52,843 nt of DNA from an uncultured beta proteobacterium (GTDB lineage: Bacteria; Pseudomonadota; Gammaproteobacteria; Burkholderiales; Burkholderiaceae_C). Below are positions 26,174 to 34,926 of this stretch, one piece after another (positions within the stretch are counted from its first letter, which is position 1; each line of letters opens with the position of its first letter). The notes under the pieces are model-generated. The model saw only the letters and a program-made list of their open reading frames with translations. It was not told the DNA's origin and ran no database searches. The stretch covers positions 1 to 52,843 of the forward strand of contig CAIRAW010000007.1 in assembly GCA_903876735.1 (NCBI GenBank), written 5' to 3'. Position numbers and translations under genes: made by a program.

Positions 26174-26242
26174 CGTCATTGCGAGCGCCGTGCGGCAATC
26201 CATGCATGGACTGCCACGTCGCTTTGCGCCTCGCAGTGACGA
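26174..26242. repeat. REP/MITE-like interspersed palindromic repeat, copy 2
   Basis: CGTCATTGCGAG at the left and CTCGCAGTGACGA at the right form imperfect inverted arms around GCGGCAATCCATGCATGGACTGCC, as 20-base-class halves centred on CCATGCATGG. It shares the CATTGCGAG, GCGGCAATCCATGC and CTCGC-TGACG blocks with the copy at 25377-25458. The two copies flank the peroxiredoxin gene. Confidence 0.65.
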
Positions 26243-26277
26243 GGTCCTTAGTGTTTTCGCGAAGACGACGCTGGGCG

Positions 26278-27537
26278 TCAGTTGTAGCTGCGGGCGTCCT
26301 CGATCACCTTGCCGTCGTTGGGCAGACTGCCGGGGAGCAGAAACTCGACCTCGCCGCGCAACTTGGTGACGTCGCGGATGGCCTCGCCGATCTTGGTGGC
26401 CAGTGCATCAGGGCCGCCGCATGCGGTCTCAACCTTGAGCGTCATCTTGTCGTTCGCCATCGCGCCGGTGACGACGAGGCGCGCGCGCGCTACTTCGGGG
26501 AAGCGCTTGACGATGTCGGCAACCTGGCCCGGATGGACAAACATGCCGCGGATTTTGGTGGTCTGGTCGGCGCGTCCCATCCAGCCCTTGATGCGCACAT
26601 TGGTTCGCCCGGTCGGACAGGCGCCGCTCAGTACCGCCGATAAATCACCGGTGCCGAAACGGATCAGGGGGTAATAGGGGTTCAGCGTCGTCACCACGAC
26701 TTCACCAACCTCGCCCGGGGCTACCGGGTCACCGGTGCCGGGGCGCACGATCTCGATGATCACACCCTCGTCGATAACCAGACCTTCACGCGCGGCGGTC
26801 TCGTAGGCAATGGAGCCGACGTCGGCCGTGGCGTAGCACTGGTAACCCGCGACACCGCGCTCGGCAAACCAGTCACGCAGCGAGGGCGGAAAGGCTTCGC
26901 CGCCGAACATGGCTTTGGTTACGCTGGGCAGGGCCACACCCATCTCGGCCGCCTTGTCCAGAATGATCTTGAGAAAACTGGGTGTGCCGATGTAGCCCGC
27001 CGGACGCAATTCGGCCATCGCCTGAACCTGTTGCTCGGTTTGGCCGGTACCGCCGGGAAACACCGTACAACCCAGCGCGTGGGAGCCCGACTCCATCATC
27101 GAGCCAGCCGGCACAAAGTGGTAGCTGAAGCAGTTGTGGATCAGTTCCCCGGGGCGAAAGCCTGCTGCAAAGATGGCGCGTGCCATGCGCCAGTAGTCTT
27201 TGGCTGCGCCTTCGGGCTCATAAATCGGACCGGGGCTGGAAAAGATGCGCGGCATGCGCGCGCCGTAGCCTACTGCGGCGAAGCCGCCGAAGACGTCGGC
27301 GCTGCCGCTGGCGCGACCAGCCTGCTGACGCTCGAGCAGTTCATGCTTGCGTGTTACAGGGAGTTGGGCCAGGGCTTGGCGGCTTGTGACTGCGGCCGGG
27401 TTGACGTTCTTGAGAATCTGCTGCAGTGCCGCCGATGAAGCTTTGGCATGCGCGATCTGACCCGGCAAGGCCGCCAGCATGGCTTCTTCACGGGCGGCGC
27501 TGTCGCGCGTCTCCAACGCATCGTAATAGTTAGACAT
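26278..27537 (-). CDS. Phenylacetate-CoA ligase (PaaK)-family protein, phosphate loop divergent
   Basis: The 419-residue protein follows the PaaK fold of adenylate-forming enzymes: VFPGGTGQTEQQVQAMAELRPAGYIGTPSFLK, MFGGEAFPPSLRDWF, a C-terminal TKIRGMFVHPGQVADIVKRFPEV and IRFGTGDLSAV. The Ser/Thr-rich phosphate loop (SSGTTGKP in PaaK) appears here as SSPGPIYEPEG, so activity as a normal CoA ligase is uncertain. It is the last gene of the leftward operon with a branched-chain-type ABC importer and an acyl-CoA synthetase, hence a possible role with aromatic or other organic acids. Confidence 0.85.
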   Translation of the reverse strand: MSNYYDALETRDSAAREEAMLAALPGQIAHAKASSAALQQILKNVNPAAVTSRQALAQLPVTRKHELLERQQAGRASGSADVFGGFAAVGYGARMPRIFSSPGPIYEPEGAAKDYWRMARAIFAAGFRPGELIHNCFSYHFVPAGSMMESGSHALGCTVFPGGTGQTEQQVQAMAELRPAGYIGTPSFLKIILDKAAEMGVALPSVTKAMFGGEAFPPSLRDWFAERGVAGYQCYATADVGSIAYETAAREGLVIDEGVIIEIVRPGTGDPVAPGEVGEVVVTTLNPYYPLIRFGTGDLSAVLSGACPTGRTNVRIKGWMGRADQTTKIRGMFVHPGQVADIVKRFPEVARARLVVTGAMANDKMTLKVETACGGPDALATKIGEAIRDVTKLRGEVEFLLPGSLPNDGKVIEDARSYN

Positions 27538-27594
27538 ATCTTCTTTCCGTTGAGGCAGCGCTCGCTGCCATGCCAGTCCGCAGGGTAAATAGAA

Positions 27595-28404
27595 TCAGGC
27601 AAGCCAGCGCTTGCGGCGCTTGTAACTCTTGACGTCCTTGAAGCTCTTGCGCTCGCCACCGCCCACGCCCAGGTAGAACTCCTTGACGTCTTCGTTATTC
27701 GCCAGATCATTGGCGGCTCCGTCCATGACGACGCGACCCGACTCCATGATGTAGCCGTAGTCGGCGTATTTCAGCGCCATGTTGGTGTTCTGTTCGGCCA
27801 GCAGGAAGGTGACTTTTTCCTTGCGGTTGAGGTCTTTCACGATCTCAAATACTTCTTCCACGATCTGCGGCGCCAGACCCATGGAGGGCTCGTCGAGCAG
27901 CACCATGCTGGGGTTGGCCATCAGGGCGCGGCCAATGGCGCACATCTGCTGCTCGCCACCCGAGGTGTAGGCGGCCTGGCTGGTGCGACGGGTTTTCAGG
28001 CGCGGGAAGTAGGTATAAACCTTTTCCAGGTTGCGCGCGATCTCGGCCCTGTCCTTGCGTGTGTAGCCGCCGGTCAACAGGTTTTCTTCGATTGTCAGGT
28101 GCGCAAAGCAGTGCCGCCCCTCCATGACCTGGACCACACCGCGCTGCACCAGATCGGCCGGCGTCAGGTTTTCGATGCGCTCACCGCGCAGTTCGATCGA
28201 GCCCTTGGTCACTTCGCCGCGCTCGCCCTGCAGCAGGTTCGAGATGGCGCGCAGCGTGGTGGTCTTGCCGGCACCGTTGCCGCCCAGGATGGCCACGATC
28301 TTGCCTTCGGGTACTGTCAGGGAAACACCCTTGAGCACCAGAATGACGTGGTTGTAAATGACCTCGATGCCATTGACGTTGAGAACGATATTTTTTGGGT
28401 CCAT
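27595..28404 (-). CDS. livF: Branched-chain-type ABC transporter ATP-binding protein (LivF-like)
   Basis: The 269-residue ATPase shows Walker A GGNGAGKTTTL, signature YTSGGEQQMCAIGRALM, Walker B MVLLDEPSMGLAP and a switch His-equivalent region LLAEQNTN. It pairs with the LivG-like protein to energise uptake through the LivHM-like permease. It is slightly longer than E. coli LivF (237), with a basic C-terminal tail (KSFKDVKSYKRRKRWLA). It is separated from the binding-protein gene by two hairpins, which suggests a lower expression level. Confidence 0.94.
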   Translation of the reverse strand: MDPKNIVLNVNGIEVIYNHVILVLKGVSLTVPEGKIVAILGGNGAGKTTTLRAISNLLQGERGEVTKGSIELRGERIENLTPADLVQRGVVQVMEGRHCFAHLTIEENLLTGGYTRKDRAEIARNLEKVYTYFPRLKTRRTSQAAYTSGGEQQMCAIGRALMANPSMVLLDEPSMGLAPQIVEEVFEIVKDLNRKEKVTFLLAEQNTNMALKYADYGYIMESGRVVMDGAANDLANNEDVKEFYLGVGGGERKSFKDVKSYKRRKRWLA

Positions 28405-28427
28405 AGCTTGTTACCTTTACCAATCGG

Positions 28428-28487
28428 AAGCACTGCACGCAGTGCTTCGGGCTGGAATGTCACCCCGGGGCTAACCCCGAGGGTGAC
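28428..28487 (-). promoter_or_regulatory. Tandem intercistronic hairpins between the binding-protein and livF-like genes
   Basis: Hairpin one is AAGCACTG...CAGTGCTT at 28428-28447. Hairpin two has arms GTCACCC (28459-28465) and GGGTGAC (28481-28487) with inner CGGGG/CCCCG pairing. Neither has a T-tract. This fits 3' stabilisation of the binding-protein mRNA or partial attenuation, as in many ABC operons. Confidence 0.5.
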
Positions 28488-28494
28488 AAATCGA

Positions 28495-29808
28495 TCAGGA
28501 CTGGCAGTCCGCAGCCGCGCGGCGTGTCATCTTCTTGTCAGCCAGGTACTTTTCACCACCGGCCTTGATCAGGGGCTTCAGGATCTGCTCGTCAGCCTCA
28601 TACCAATCCGATGACGGTGCCCACTTGGCACCATCCCAGTCCTGGATACGGGCCCAGGTCGAACCCATGTGGTCCTGGCACGACGAACTCATGGGGCGTA
28701 TCACACCGTTGAAGCCGAGAGCGTCTAGCTTCTTCTGGTCGAGCGACAGATTCTCCAGACCCCAGCGCACCTGCTCGGTCGTCATGACCTTGCCCTTGCC
28801 AAAGCGCTCCTGCGCCCGGCGCACCGCTTCCACCGACAGCATCGAGATGACAACGCCACGGGTGTACAGGACGGCGCCAACGTCGTCTTTCTGTGCCGTG
28901 CCCTGGCCCTTGGCATAGACATGTTTCAGGATGTCCTGCATGACCTTGGGTTGCTGGCCCGAGCTGTGCATGGCCAGCGCGTGGTAGCCCTTGGCGCCGG
29001 CACCGACGTCCTTGACGTCCGGTTCAGCACCTGCCCACCAGACGCCGTACATCTTGTCGCGCGGATAGCCGGTGGCTTGCGCTTCTTTCAGCGCGGTCGA
29101 GTTCATCACACCCCAGCCCCACAGCAACACATAGTCAGGCTTCGATTGGCGCACTTGCAACCAGGTGGCCTTCTGCTCGACGCCAGGCGCCGTAACGGGC
29201 AGCAACTGCAACTCAAAACCGTGCATCTTGGCGCGTTCCTGCAACAGCGGGATCGGCTCCTTGCCAAACGGACTGTCGTGGTAGACCAGCGTGATTTTCT
29301 TGCCCTTGAGCTTGTCCACGCCGCCCAGGCTCTTGCCGATATGCTGGACCAGGATGTCGGCACCCGTCCAATAGCTGCCGAGCAGCGGGAAGTTCCACTT
29401 GAACGCCATGCCGTCCTGCGACACCGCCAGGCCATAGCCCACGGTCAGCAGCGGCATCTTGTCGGCCGGTGCTTTCTCCGTCAGGGCAAAGGTGATGCCG
29501 GTGCTTTGCGGGTCGATCAGCGTGACGCCGGGCCGGCCTTTCAGGCGCTCGTAGCACTCCACGCCGCGGTCGGTTGCATAGGCGGTTTCGCATTCTTCGA
29601 AAGTGATCTTGACGCCGTTGATGCCGCCGTCGCGCGCGTTGACCATCTTGAGGTAGTCCTGTTTGCCATCAGCCCATGGAATGCCGTTCGGGGCGTAGGC
29701 GCCGGTGCGGTAGGACAGTAGTGGGAAGAACTGCTCCTTGGCCTGTGCGAAAGCCGTGGAACCAACGGCTGCGATCAAGGCTGCCGCTGCTAGATTTCTA
29801 ATTTTCAT
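28495..29808 (-). CDS. ABC transporter substrate-binding protein (Leu/Ile/Val-type, Peripla_BP_6)
   Basis: The periplasmic receptor has 437 residues, with signal peptide MKIRNLAAAALIAAVGSTAFAQA. The start at 29808 is fixed by AGGAGA nine bases upstream. It has the type I two-lobe fold: LTVGYGLAVSQDGMAFKWNFPLLGSYW, LKGKKITLVYHDSPFGKEPIPLLQER and YVLLWGWGVMNSTALKEAQATGYP. It is longer than LivJ/K and resembles binding proteins for aromatic or other organic acids rather than amino acids. Its place among CoA-ligase genes supports that, but the ligand is an inference. Confidence 0.9.
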   Translation of the reverse strand: MKIRNLAAAALIAAVGSTAFAQAKEQFFPLLSYRTGAYAPNGIPWADGKQDYLKMVNARDGGINGVKITFEECETAYATDRGVECYERLKGRPGVTLIDPQSTGITFALTEKAPADKMPLLTVGYGLAVSQDGMAFKWNFPLLGSYWTGADILVQHIGKSLGGVDKLKGKKITLVYHDSPFGKEPIPLLQERAKMHGFELQLLPVTAPGVEQKATWLQVRQSKPDYVLLWGWGVMNSTALKEAQATGYPRDKMYGVWWAGAEPDVKDVGAGAKGYHALAMHSSGQQPKVMQDILKHVYAKGQGTAQKDDVGAVLYTRGVVISMLSVEAVRRAQERFGKGKVMTTEQVRWGLENLSLDQKKLDALGFNGVIRPMSSSCQDHMGSTWARIQDWDGAKWAPSSDWYEADEQILKPLIKAGGEKYLADKKMTRRAAADCQS

Positions 29809-29880
29809 GCTTGTCTCCTGAATGGATAGCACCGGGGTGCCTGGGTTAACGAACGAAAAACGACTGACGGGAAAAGGGAC

Positions 29881-30957
29881 TCAATGCGGGAACGGCCACA
29901 GACGCATCTTCTGTTTGCCGATGGACCACAACTTGGCCAGACCGTGCGGCTCGACGATCAGGAACCACACGATCAGGGCGCCGAAAATGATCAGTTCCGC
30001 ATGTGAGGTGACTGCGGTCGAGATCTGGAGCCCGGCGAGCGCGCCGATCAGCGGCAGGAACTGGTTCAGCGCAATCGGCAGCACGACGATGAATGCGGCG
30101 CCGAAGAAACTGCCCATGATGGAGCCCATGCCGCCAATGATGACCATGAACAGCAGCTTGAACGACAGGTCGACCGAGAACGCGGCCGGCTCCCAGGCGC
30201 CGAGGTAGATAAAGCCCCACAGTGCACCAGCGACGCCGATAATGAAGGAGCTCACGGCGAAGGCGCTGAGCTTGGCGTACATCGGGCGGATGCCGATGAC
30301 GGCGGCTGCCACGTCCATGTCGCGAATCGCCATCCACTCGCGGCCGATGGCTGAGCGCACTAGGTTCTTGCACAGCAGGGCCAGCACCACCAGAATCGTC
30401 AGGCAGAACAGGTATTTGGAGAGCGGGGAATCGATCGGCATGCCGAAGACCTGCAGACCCGTGACCGAGACCGAACCGGACGCCGAGTCATTGGTGAACC
30501 ATTTGATGCGCAGGAACATCCAGTCGCTGAAGAACTGAGCGGCCAGCGTAGCCACTGCCAGATAAAGACCTTTGACGCGCAGGCTGGGTAATCCGAACAA
30601 AATGCCGAAGGCGCTGGAACACAGGCCACCTAGAATCAGGGCCGGGATCAGCGGCATGCCGGGTATGCGCACAAAGAAGTTGAAAGCGGCGTAGGCGCCA
30701 ACGGCCATGAAGGCGCCGGAACCGAGCGAGATCTGGCCGCAGTAGCCGACCAGGATGTTCACGCCCAGCGCAGCCAGCGCCATGATCAGAAACGGTATGA
30801 AGATGGCGCGGTACATGTAGCCGCTGGTCAGCATGGGGACCAGGATGTAGGCAGCTGCAATCAGCAGCAGCACGGCCCAACGGTCTTGCGCAATCGGAAA
30901 GATCTGCTGGTCAGCGCGATAGGTGGTCTTGAACTGGCCGTTTTCTCTGTAGAACAT
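29881..30957 (-). CDS. livM: Branched-chain-type ABC transporter permease (LivM-like)
   Basis: The 358-residue integral membrane protein has about ten hydrophobic spans from WAVLLLIAAAYILVPML to the C-terminal GALIVWFLIVEPHGL. The LivM hallmarks NILVGYCGQISLGSGAFMAVGAY and the EAA-like cytoplasmic loop REWMAIRDMDVAAAVIGI contact the ATPases. It forms the channel with the LivH-like protein 23 bp upstream. Confidence 0.94.
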   Translation of the reverse strand: MFYRENGQFKTTYRADQQIFPIAQDRWAVLLLIAAAYILVPMLTSGYMYRAIFIPFLIMALAALGVNILVGYCGQISLGSGAFMAVGAYAAFNFFVRIPGMPLIPALILGGLCSSAFGILFGLPSLRVKGLYLAVATLAAQFFSDWMFLRIKWFTNDSASGSVSVTGLQVFGMPIDSPLSKYLFCLTILVVLALLCKNLVRSAIGREWMAIRDMDVAAAVIGIRPMYAKLSAFAVSSFIIGVAGALWGFIYLGAWEPAAFSVDLSFKLLFMVIIGGMGSIMGSFFGAAFIVVLPIALNQFLPLIGALAGLQISTAVTSHAELIIFGALIVWFLIVEPHGLAKLWSIGKQKMRLWPFPH

Positions 30958-30980
30958 GATGTTTCTTTTCTTGGTTGCGG

Positions 30981-31916
30981 TCAGACGCGGTCAATAATCT
31001 TCTCGCCGAACAAACCTTGCGGTCTGAATAGCAGGAATACCAGGGCCAGCACGTAGGCGAACCAGATTTCGATGCCGCCGCCCACATACGGGCCGAGGAA
31101 CACCTCGGACAGTTTTTCTCCGACGCCGATGATCAGGCCGCCCAGAATGGCGCCGGGCACCGAGGTCAGGCCGCCCAGGATCACAACCGGCAGGGCGCGC
31201 ATGGCGACCGTGGTGAGGGAGAACTGCACGCCCAGTTTGCTGCCCCAGATCATGCCGGCCACCAAGGCCACGACGCCGGCCACGCACCAGACAATGACCC
31301 AGATGCGGTTGAGCGGGATGCCGATCGACTGCGCTGCCTGATGGTCATCCGCCACCGCGCGCAGGGCGCGGCCGGTTGCCGTCTTCTGGAAGAACACGCT
31401 CAGCAGCGTCACCAGAACGGCGGCGATCAGTGCGGCGTATAGGTCTTCCTTGTTGATCAGGATGCCGCCTTCGAACACGCTCTCGAACGCCATGATCGGG
31501 TCTTTCGGCATGCCGATGTCGATCTTGTAAATGTCGCTGCCAAAAATGGTCTGACCGATGCCGTCCAGAAAATAGCTGATGCCCAGCGTGGCCATCAGCA
31601 GTGTGGTGGCTTCCTGGTTCACCAGATGGCGCAAGGCCAGGCGCTCAATCAGCCAGGCGACCACAAACATGATGGCGCCGGCAATGATGAAGGCTGCAAA
31701 GTTCGACAGCAGTGGGTTATTGATACCAGTCCAGCCCGGTATCCATTCGGAGAAGCGGGCCATGGCCAGGGCGGCGAACAGCACCATGGCGCCCTGTGCA
31801 AAGTTGAAAACGCCGGAGGCTTTGTAAATCAGAACAAAGCCCAGCGCCACCAATGAATACAGCATGCCGACCATCAGGCCGCCGAGCAGTGTTTCAAGAA
31901 AAGAGGCAATCGTCAT
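30981..31916 (-). CDS. livH: Branched-chain-type ABC transporter permease (LivH-like)
   Basis: The 311-residue inner-membrane protein has eight or so spans beginning LLGGLMVGMLYSLVALGFVLIYKASGVFNFAQG, the classical LivH N-terminus. The coupling loop has TATGRALRAVADDHQAAQSIGI, followed by VIWGSKLG-type spans and LRPQGLFGEKI at the C-terminus. It lies between the livG-like and livM-like genes (18 and 23 bp gaps), in the usual G-H-M order of this operon type. Confidence 0.95.
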   Translation of the reverse strand: MTIASFLETLLGGLMVGMLYSLVALGFVLIYKASGVFNFAQGAMVLFAALAMARFSEWIPGWTGINNPLLSNFAAFIIAGAIMFVVAWLIERLALRHLVNQEATTLLMATLGISYFLDGIGQTIFGSDIYKIDIGMPKDPIMAFESVFEGGILINKEDLYAALIAAVLVTLLSVFFQKTATGRALRAVADDHQAAQSIGIPLNRIWVIVWCVAGVVALVAGMIWGSKLGVQFSLTTVAMRALPVVILGGLTSVPGAILGGLIIGVGEKLSEVFLGPYVGGGIEIWFAYVLALVFLLFRPQGLFGEKIIDRV

Positions 31917-31934
31917 TATTTTTTCTCCGCGGCT

Positions 31935-32765
31935 TCAGTGTTCTGTGCCCAGATAGGCGCTGATCACTTCTTCGTTGTTGCGTACTTCGTCGGGCGTGCC
32001 GTCGCCGATCTTCTTGCCGTAGTCCAGCACTACAACCCGGTCTGAGATGTCCATCACCACACCCATGTCGTGTTCGATCAGGACCACCGTCGTGCCGAAT
32101 TCTTCGTTGACGTCAAGCACAAAGCGGCACATGTCCTGCTTTTCCTCGACATTCATGCCGGCCATCGGTTCGTCAAGCAGCAGCACCTGCGGCTCCATGG
32201 CCAGGGCGCGACCCAGATCAACGCGTTTTTGCAGGCCGTAGGGCAACTGGCCGACCGGCGTCTTGCGATAAGCCTGGATTTCAAGGAAGTCAATGATGAG
32301 TTCGACCTTCTCGCGGTGCATTTCCTCTTCGCGCTGCGCCGGGCCGATGCGCAGTGCCTGCATCAGAAGATTGCTCTTGATCTTGAGGTTGCGTCCGGTC
32401 ATGATGTTGTCGATCACGCTCATGCCCTTGAACAACGCCAGATTCTGGAAGGTGCGGCCAATGCCCATGACCGCCACCTGGTGGCTGTCCATGTGATTGA
32501 AAGTCTTGCCACGGAAGGTGATGGCGCCCTGCTGCGGCGTGTAGACGCCGTTGATGCAGTTGAGCATCGAGCTCTTGCCGGCGCCGTTCGGGCCGATGAT
32601 GGCGCGCACTTCGTGCTCGCGCACGTCGAATGAAATATCGGTCAGTGCCTTGACGCCACCGAAGCTCAGTGAGATGTTCTTGACGTCAAGAATGACATCG
32701 CCGATTTTCTTGGCCCCTGGGGCCAGAGCCGCCTCGCTCATGTTGATTTCCTGCGTTGTTGTCAT
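31935..32765 (-). CDS. livG: Branched-chain-type ABC transporter ATP-binding protein (LivG-like)
   Basis: The 276-residue ATPase carries Walker A GPNGAGKSSMLN, Walker B QVLLLDEPMAGMN and a switch His in VVLIEHDMGVVMDI. The LivG-type C-terminus is DGTPDEVRNNEEVISAYLG; the signature region reads LPYGLQKRVDLGRALA. Its ATG overlaps the acyl-CoA synthetase TGA in an ATGA, implying translational coupling. A short extra N-terminal stretch precedes the domain, and ATG codons at 32741 and downstream are alternatives. Confidence 0.95.
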   Translation of the reverse strand: MTTTQEINMSEAALAPGAKKIGDVILDVKNISLSFGGVKALTDISFDVREHEVRAIIGPNGAGKSSMLNCINGVYTPQQGAITFRGKTFNHMDSHQVAVMGIGRTFQNLALFKGMSVIDNIMTGRNLKIKSNLLMQALRIGPAQREEEMHREKVELIIDFLEIQAYRKTPVGQLPYGLQKRVDLGRALAMEPQVLLLDEPMAGMNVEEKQDMCRFVLDVNEEFGTTVVLIEHDMGVVMDISDRVVVLDYGKKIGDGTPDEVRNNEEVISAYLGTEH

Positions 32766-34708
32766 GCTGCCGCCTTGACCGGTGTGAAGGTTTTCGCATC
32801 GTCGATCCGCAGCGTGGCGCTGACGCTGCCGGTGCGACCGTCCTCAAACTTGACCTGGGTCTCGATGAATTGCGAGGTTTTGCCGCCGTAGAGGGCGTCG
32901 ATCAGAACGTCGTACTTCTCGGCAATGAAGCCGCGGCGTACCTTGTTGGTCCGGGTCAGTTCGCCGTCGTCGGCGTCGAGTTCCTTGTGCAGCACCAGAA
33001 AGCGGCTGACCTGCGAGCCCGCCAGCAGCAAGTCCACACTCAGGTCGGCGTTGACTTTCTCCACGCATTCCTTGATCAACTGGTAGACCTCCGGCTTTTG
33101 CGCCAGATCGGTGTAGCCGGCATAGGGCAGGTTGCGGCGTTCGGCCCAGTTGCCAACGGCGTCAAAGTCGATGTTGATCATGACGCAGACTTTTTCGCGT
33201 CCGTCGCCATAGGCCACGACTTCCTTGATGTGCGGGAAGAACTTGAGCTTGTTCTCGACGTACTTGGGCGCAAACATGGCGCCGTCGTTGCTGCCACCCT
33301 TGATGCGGCCCACGTCTTTCACGCGGTCGATGATCTTGAGGTGACCGTGTGCATCCAGAAAGCCGGCGTCGCTGGTGTGGTACCAACCGTCCGCGCTCAA
33401 GACCTCAGCCGTGGCAGCCGGGTTCTTGAAATACTCCTTGAGCAGGCCCGGCGACTTGACCAGGATCTCGCCGTTTTCGGCGACCTTGATTTCAACGCCT
33501 GGGCAGGGTACGCCAACGGTGTCGGCGCGTGCTTCATTGTCGGGCTGCAGGCAGACAAACACGGCCGTTTCGGTCGAACCGTAGAGTTGCTTCAGGTTGA
33601 TGCCGATCGAGCGGTAAAAACTGAACAGGTCGGGTCCGATGGCCTCGCCGGCGGTATAGGCGACACGCACGCGGCTCATGCCGAGGTTGTTGCGCAAGGG
33701 GCCATAGACCAGAAAATTTCCCAGCCCGTAAATCAGGGCGTCGGTGAAGCCAAGTGATTTACCGTCCATCTTGTTGGGTCCAACGCGTTGCGCCACGGAC
33801 ATGAAGTACTGGAACATGCGGCGCTTGATGGCGCCGGCGTCTTCCATGCGGATCATCACGCTGGTGAGCAGGCCTTCGAACACGCGCGGCGGGGCGAAAT
33901 AGTAGGTGGGGCCGACCTCCTTGAGGTCGATGGTGACGGTGGCCGCCGACTCCGGGCAGTTCACGACGTAACCGCAGGCCAGCCACTGCGCGTAGCTGAA
34001 GATGTTCTGCCCAATCCAGGCCGGCGGCAGGTAGGCCAGCACTTCTTCGGTGTGGGTCAGTTTGTCGAAATCAGCGCCGGCCTTGGCGCGGTTGAGCAGC
34101 GAATTGTGGGTGTGTACCACGCCCTTCGGGTTGCCTGTGGTGCCAGAGGTGAAGAACATGGCGCCGACGTCGCTGGCCTGGACCTGGTCGACTGCAGTCT
34201 TGAAAAAATCCGGGTGCGCGCCGGCATAGGCATTGCCACTGACGATCAGGTCGTCCAGCGCAGCCAGTCCGGTTTCGGCATAGTTGCGCAAGCCGCGTGG
34301 ATCGTCAAAATAGATGTTGCTCAGTTGCGGGCATTCGTCGCGTATTTCGAGCAACTTGTCGACCTGCTCCTGGTCTTCGGCGAAGGCGAAACGAACTTCC
34401 GCGTTGTTGATCGGGAACACGCATTCTGGGGCTGCAGCATCCTGGTACAGCGGAATGGGGACTGCGCCAATTGACTGGACTGCCAGCATGGTTGCGTACA
34501 GGCGCGGGCGATTGGCCCCGATCACGATCATGTGCTCACCCCGGCGCAGACCGGCCTGATGCAGGCCACAGGCCAGCTTTTCCACCAGCGCGGCCAGGTC
34601 AGCCCACGAAAGCGCTTGCCAGATGCCATACTCTTTTTCACGCATGGCCGGCTCGGTCGGCCGCTGTATCGCGTGATTCAGAAGAAGTCGAGGAAATGTG
34701 GTCTGCAT
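32762..34708 (-). CDS. AMP-dependent acyl-CoA synthetase (long-chain-type)
   Basis: The enzyme activates a carboxylic acid with ATP and CoA. The 648-residue protein has an intact phosphate loop (MFFTSGTTGNPKGVVHTH), the A5-like region LYGSTETAVFV, and YHTSDAGFLDAHGHLKIIDR with the hinge, then VKDVGRIKGG. The C-terminal NKVRRGFIAEKYDVLIDALYGG resembles long-chain fatty acyl-CoA synthetases. It is the first gene of a seven-gene leftward operon with the ABC importer and PaaK-like gene, so uptake and activation of the same acid are probably coupled. Its promoter faces a Crp/Fnr-type regulator. Confidence 0.92.
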   Translation of the reverse strand: MQTTFPRLLLNHAIQRPTEPAMREKEYGIWQALSWADLAALVEKLACGLHQAGLRRGEHMIVIGANRPRLYATMLAVQSIGAVPIPLYQDAAAPECVFPINNAEVRFAFAEDQEQVDKLLEIRDECPQLSNIYFDDPRGLRNYAETGLAALDDLIVSGNAYAGAHPDFFKTAVDQVQASDVGAMFFTSGTTGNPKGVVHTHNSLLNRAKAGADFDKLTHTEEVLAYLPPAWIGQNIFSYAQWLACGYVVNCPESAATVTIDLKEVGPTYYFAPPRVFEGLLTSVMIRMEDAGAIKRRMFQYFMSVAQRVGPNKMDGKSLGFTDALIYGLGNFLVYGPLRNNLGMSRVRVAYTAGEAIGPDLFSFYRSIGINLKQLYGSTETAVFVCLQPDNEARADTVGVPCPGVEIKVAENGEILVKSPGLLKEYFKNPAATAEVLSADGWYHTSDAGFLDAHGHLKIIDRVKDVGRIKGGSNDGAMFAPKYVENKLKFFPHIKEVVAYGDGREKVCVMINIDFDAVGNWAERRNLPYAGYTDLAQKPEVYQLIKECVEKVNADLSVDLLLAGSQVSRFLVLHKELDADDGELTRTNKVRRGFIAEKYDVLIDALYGGKTSQFIETQVKFEDGRTGSVSATLRIDDAKTFTPVKAAA

Positions 34709-34840
34709 CCCGGTACCTTGTCTTCAAACTAATGAAATTGCGGGGTAAGCGATTGGCGCTACCCCCGACTGACTGATAGCAGCCTGAACCCAATGGGCAA
34801 GGCTGCTGGACTGGTGTGAATAATAGAGCTTCATTTGACG

Positions 34841-34868
34841 CCAAGTTGTCGTTTGGACGACAATTTGG
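34841..34868. promoter_or_regulatory. 11-bp inverted repeat in the divergent acyl-CoA synthetase/regulator promoter
   Basis: CCAAGTTGTCG (34841-34851) and CGACAATTTGG (34858-34868) are inverted with one mismatch and a 6-bp centre. A TTGACG hexamer at 34835-34840 directly abuts it. The repeat lies 59 bp before the Crp/Fnr regulator start in the 218-bp shared gap and is probably its operator. The spacing is wider than the FNR/CRP consensus. Confidence 0.5.
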
Positions 34869-34926
34869 GTTTTTCTTGGTAGGTGTTTTCCCTGCAAAAA
34901 TACCCGACACAAGGGAGTCAAGATCA

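Noticed and set aside
32756..33757. 333-codon + strand frame inside the acyl-CoA synthetase gene
   Set aside because: It is an antisense shadow without start context or motifs.
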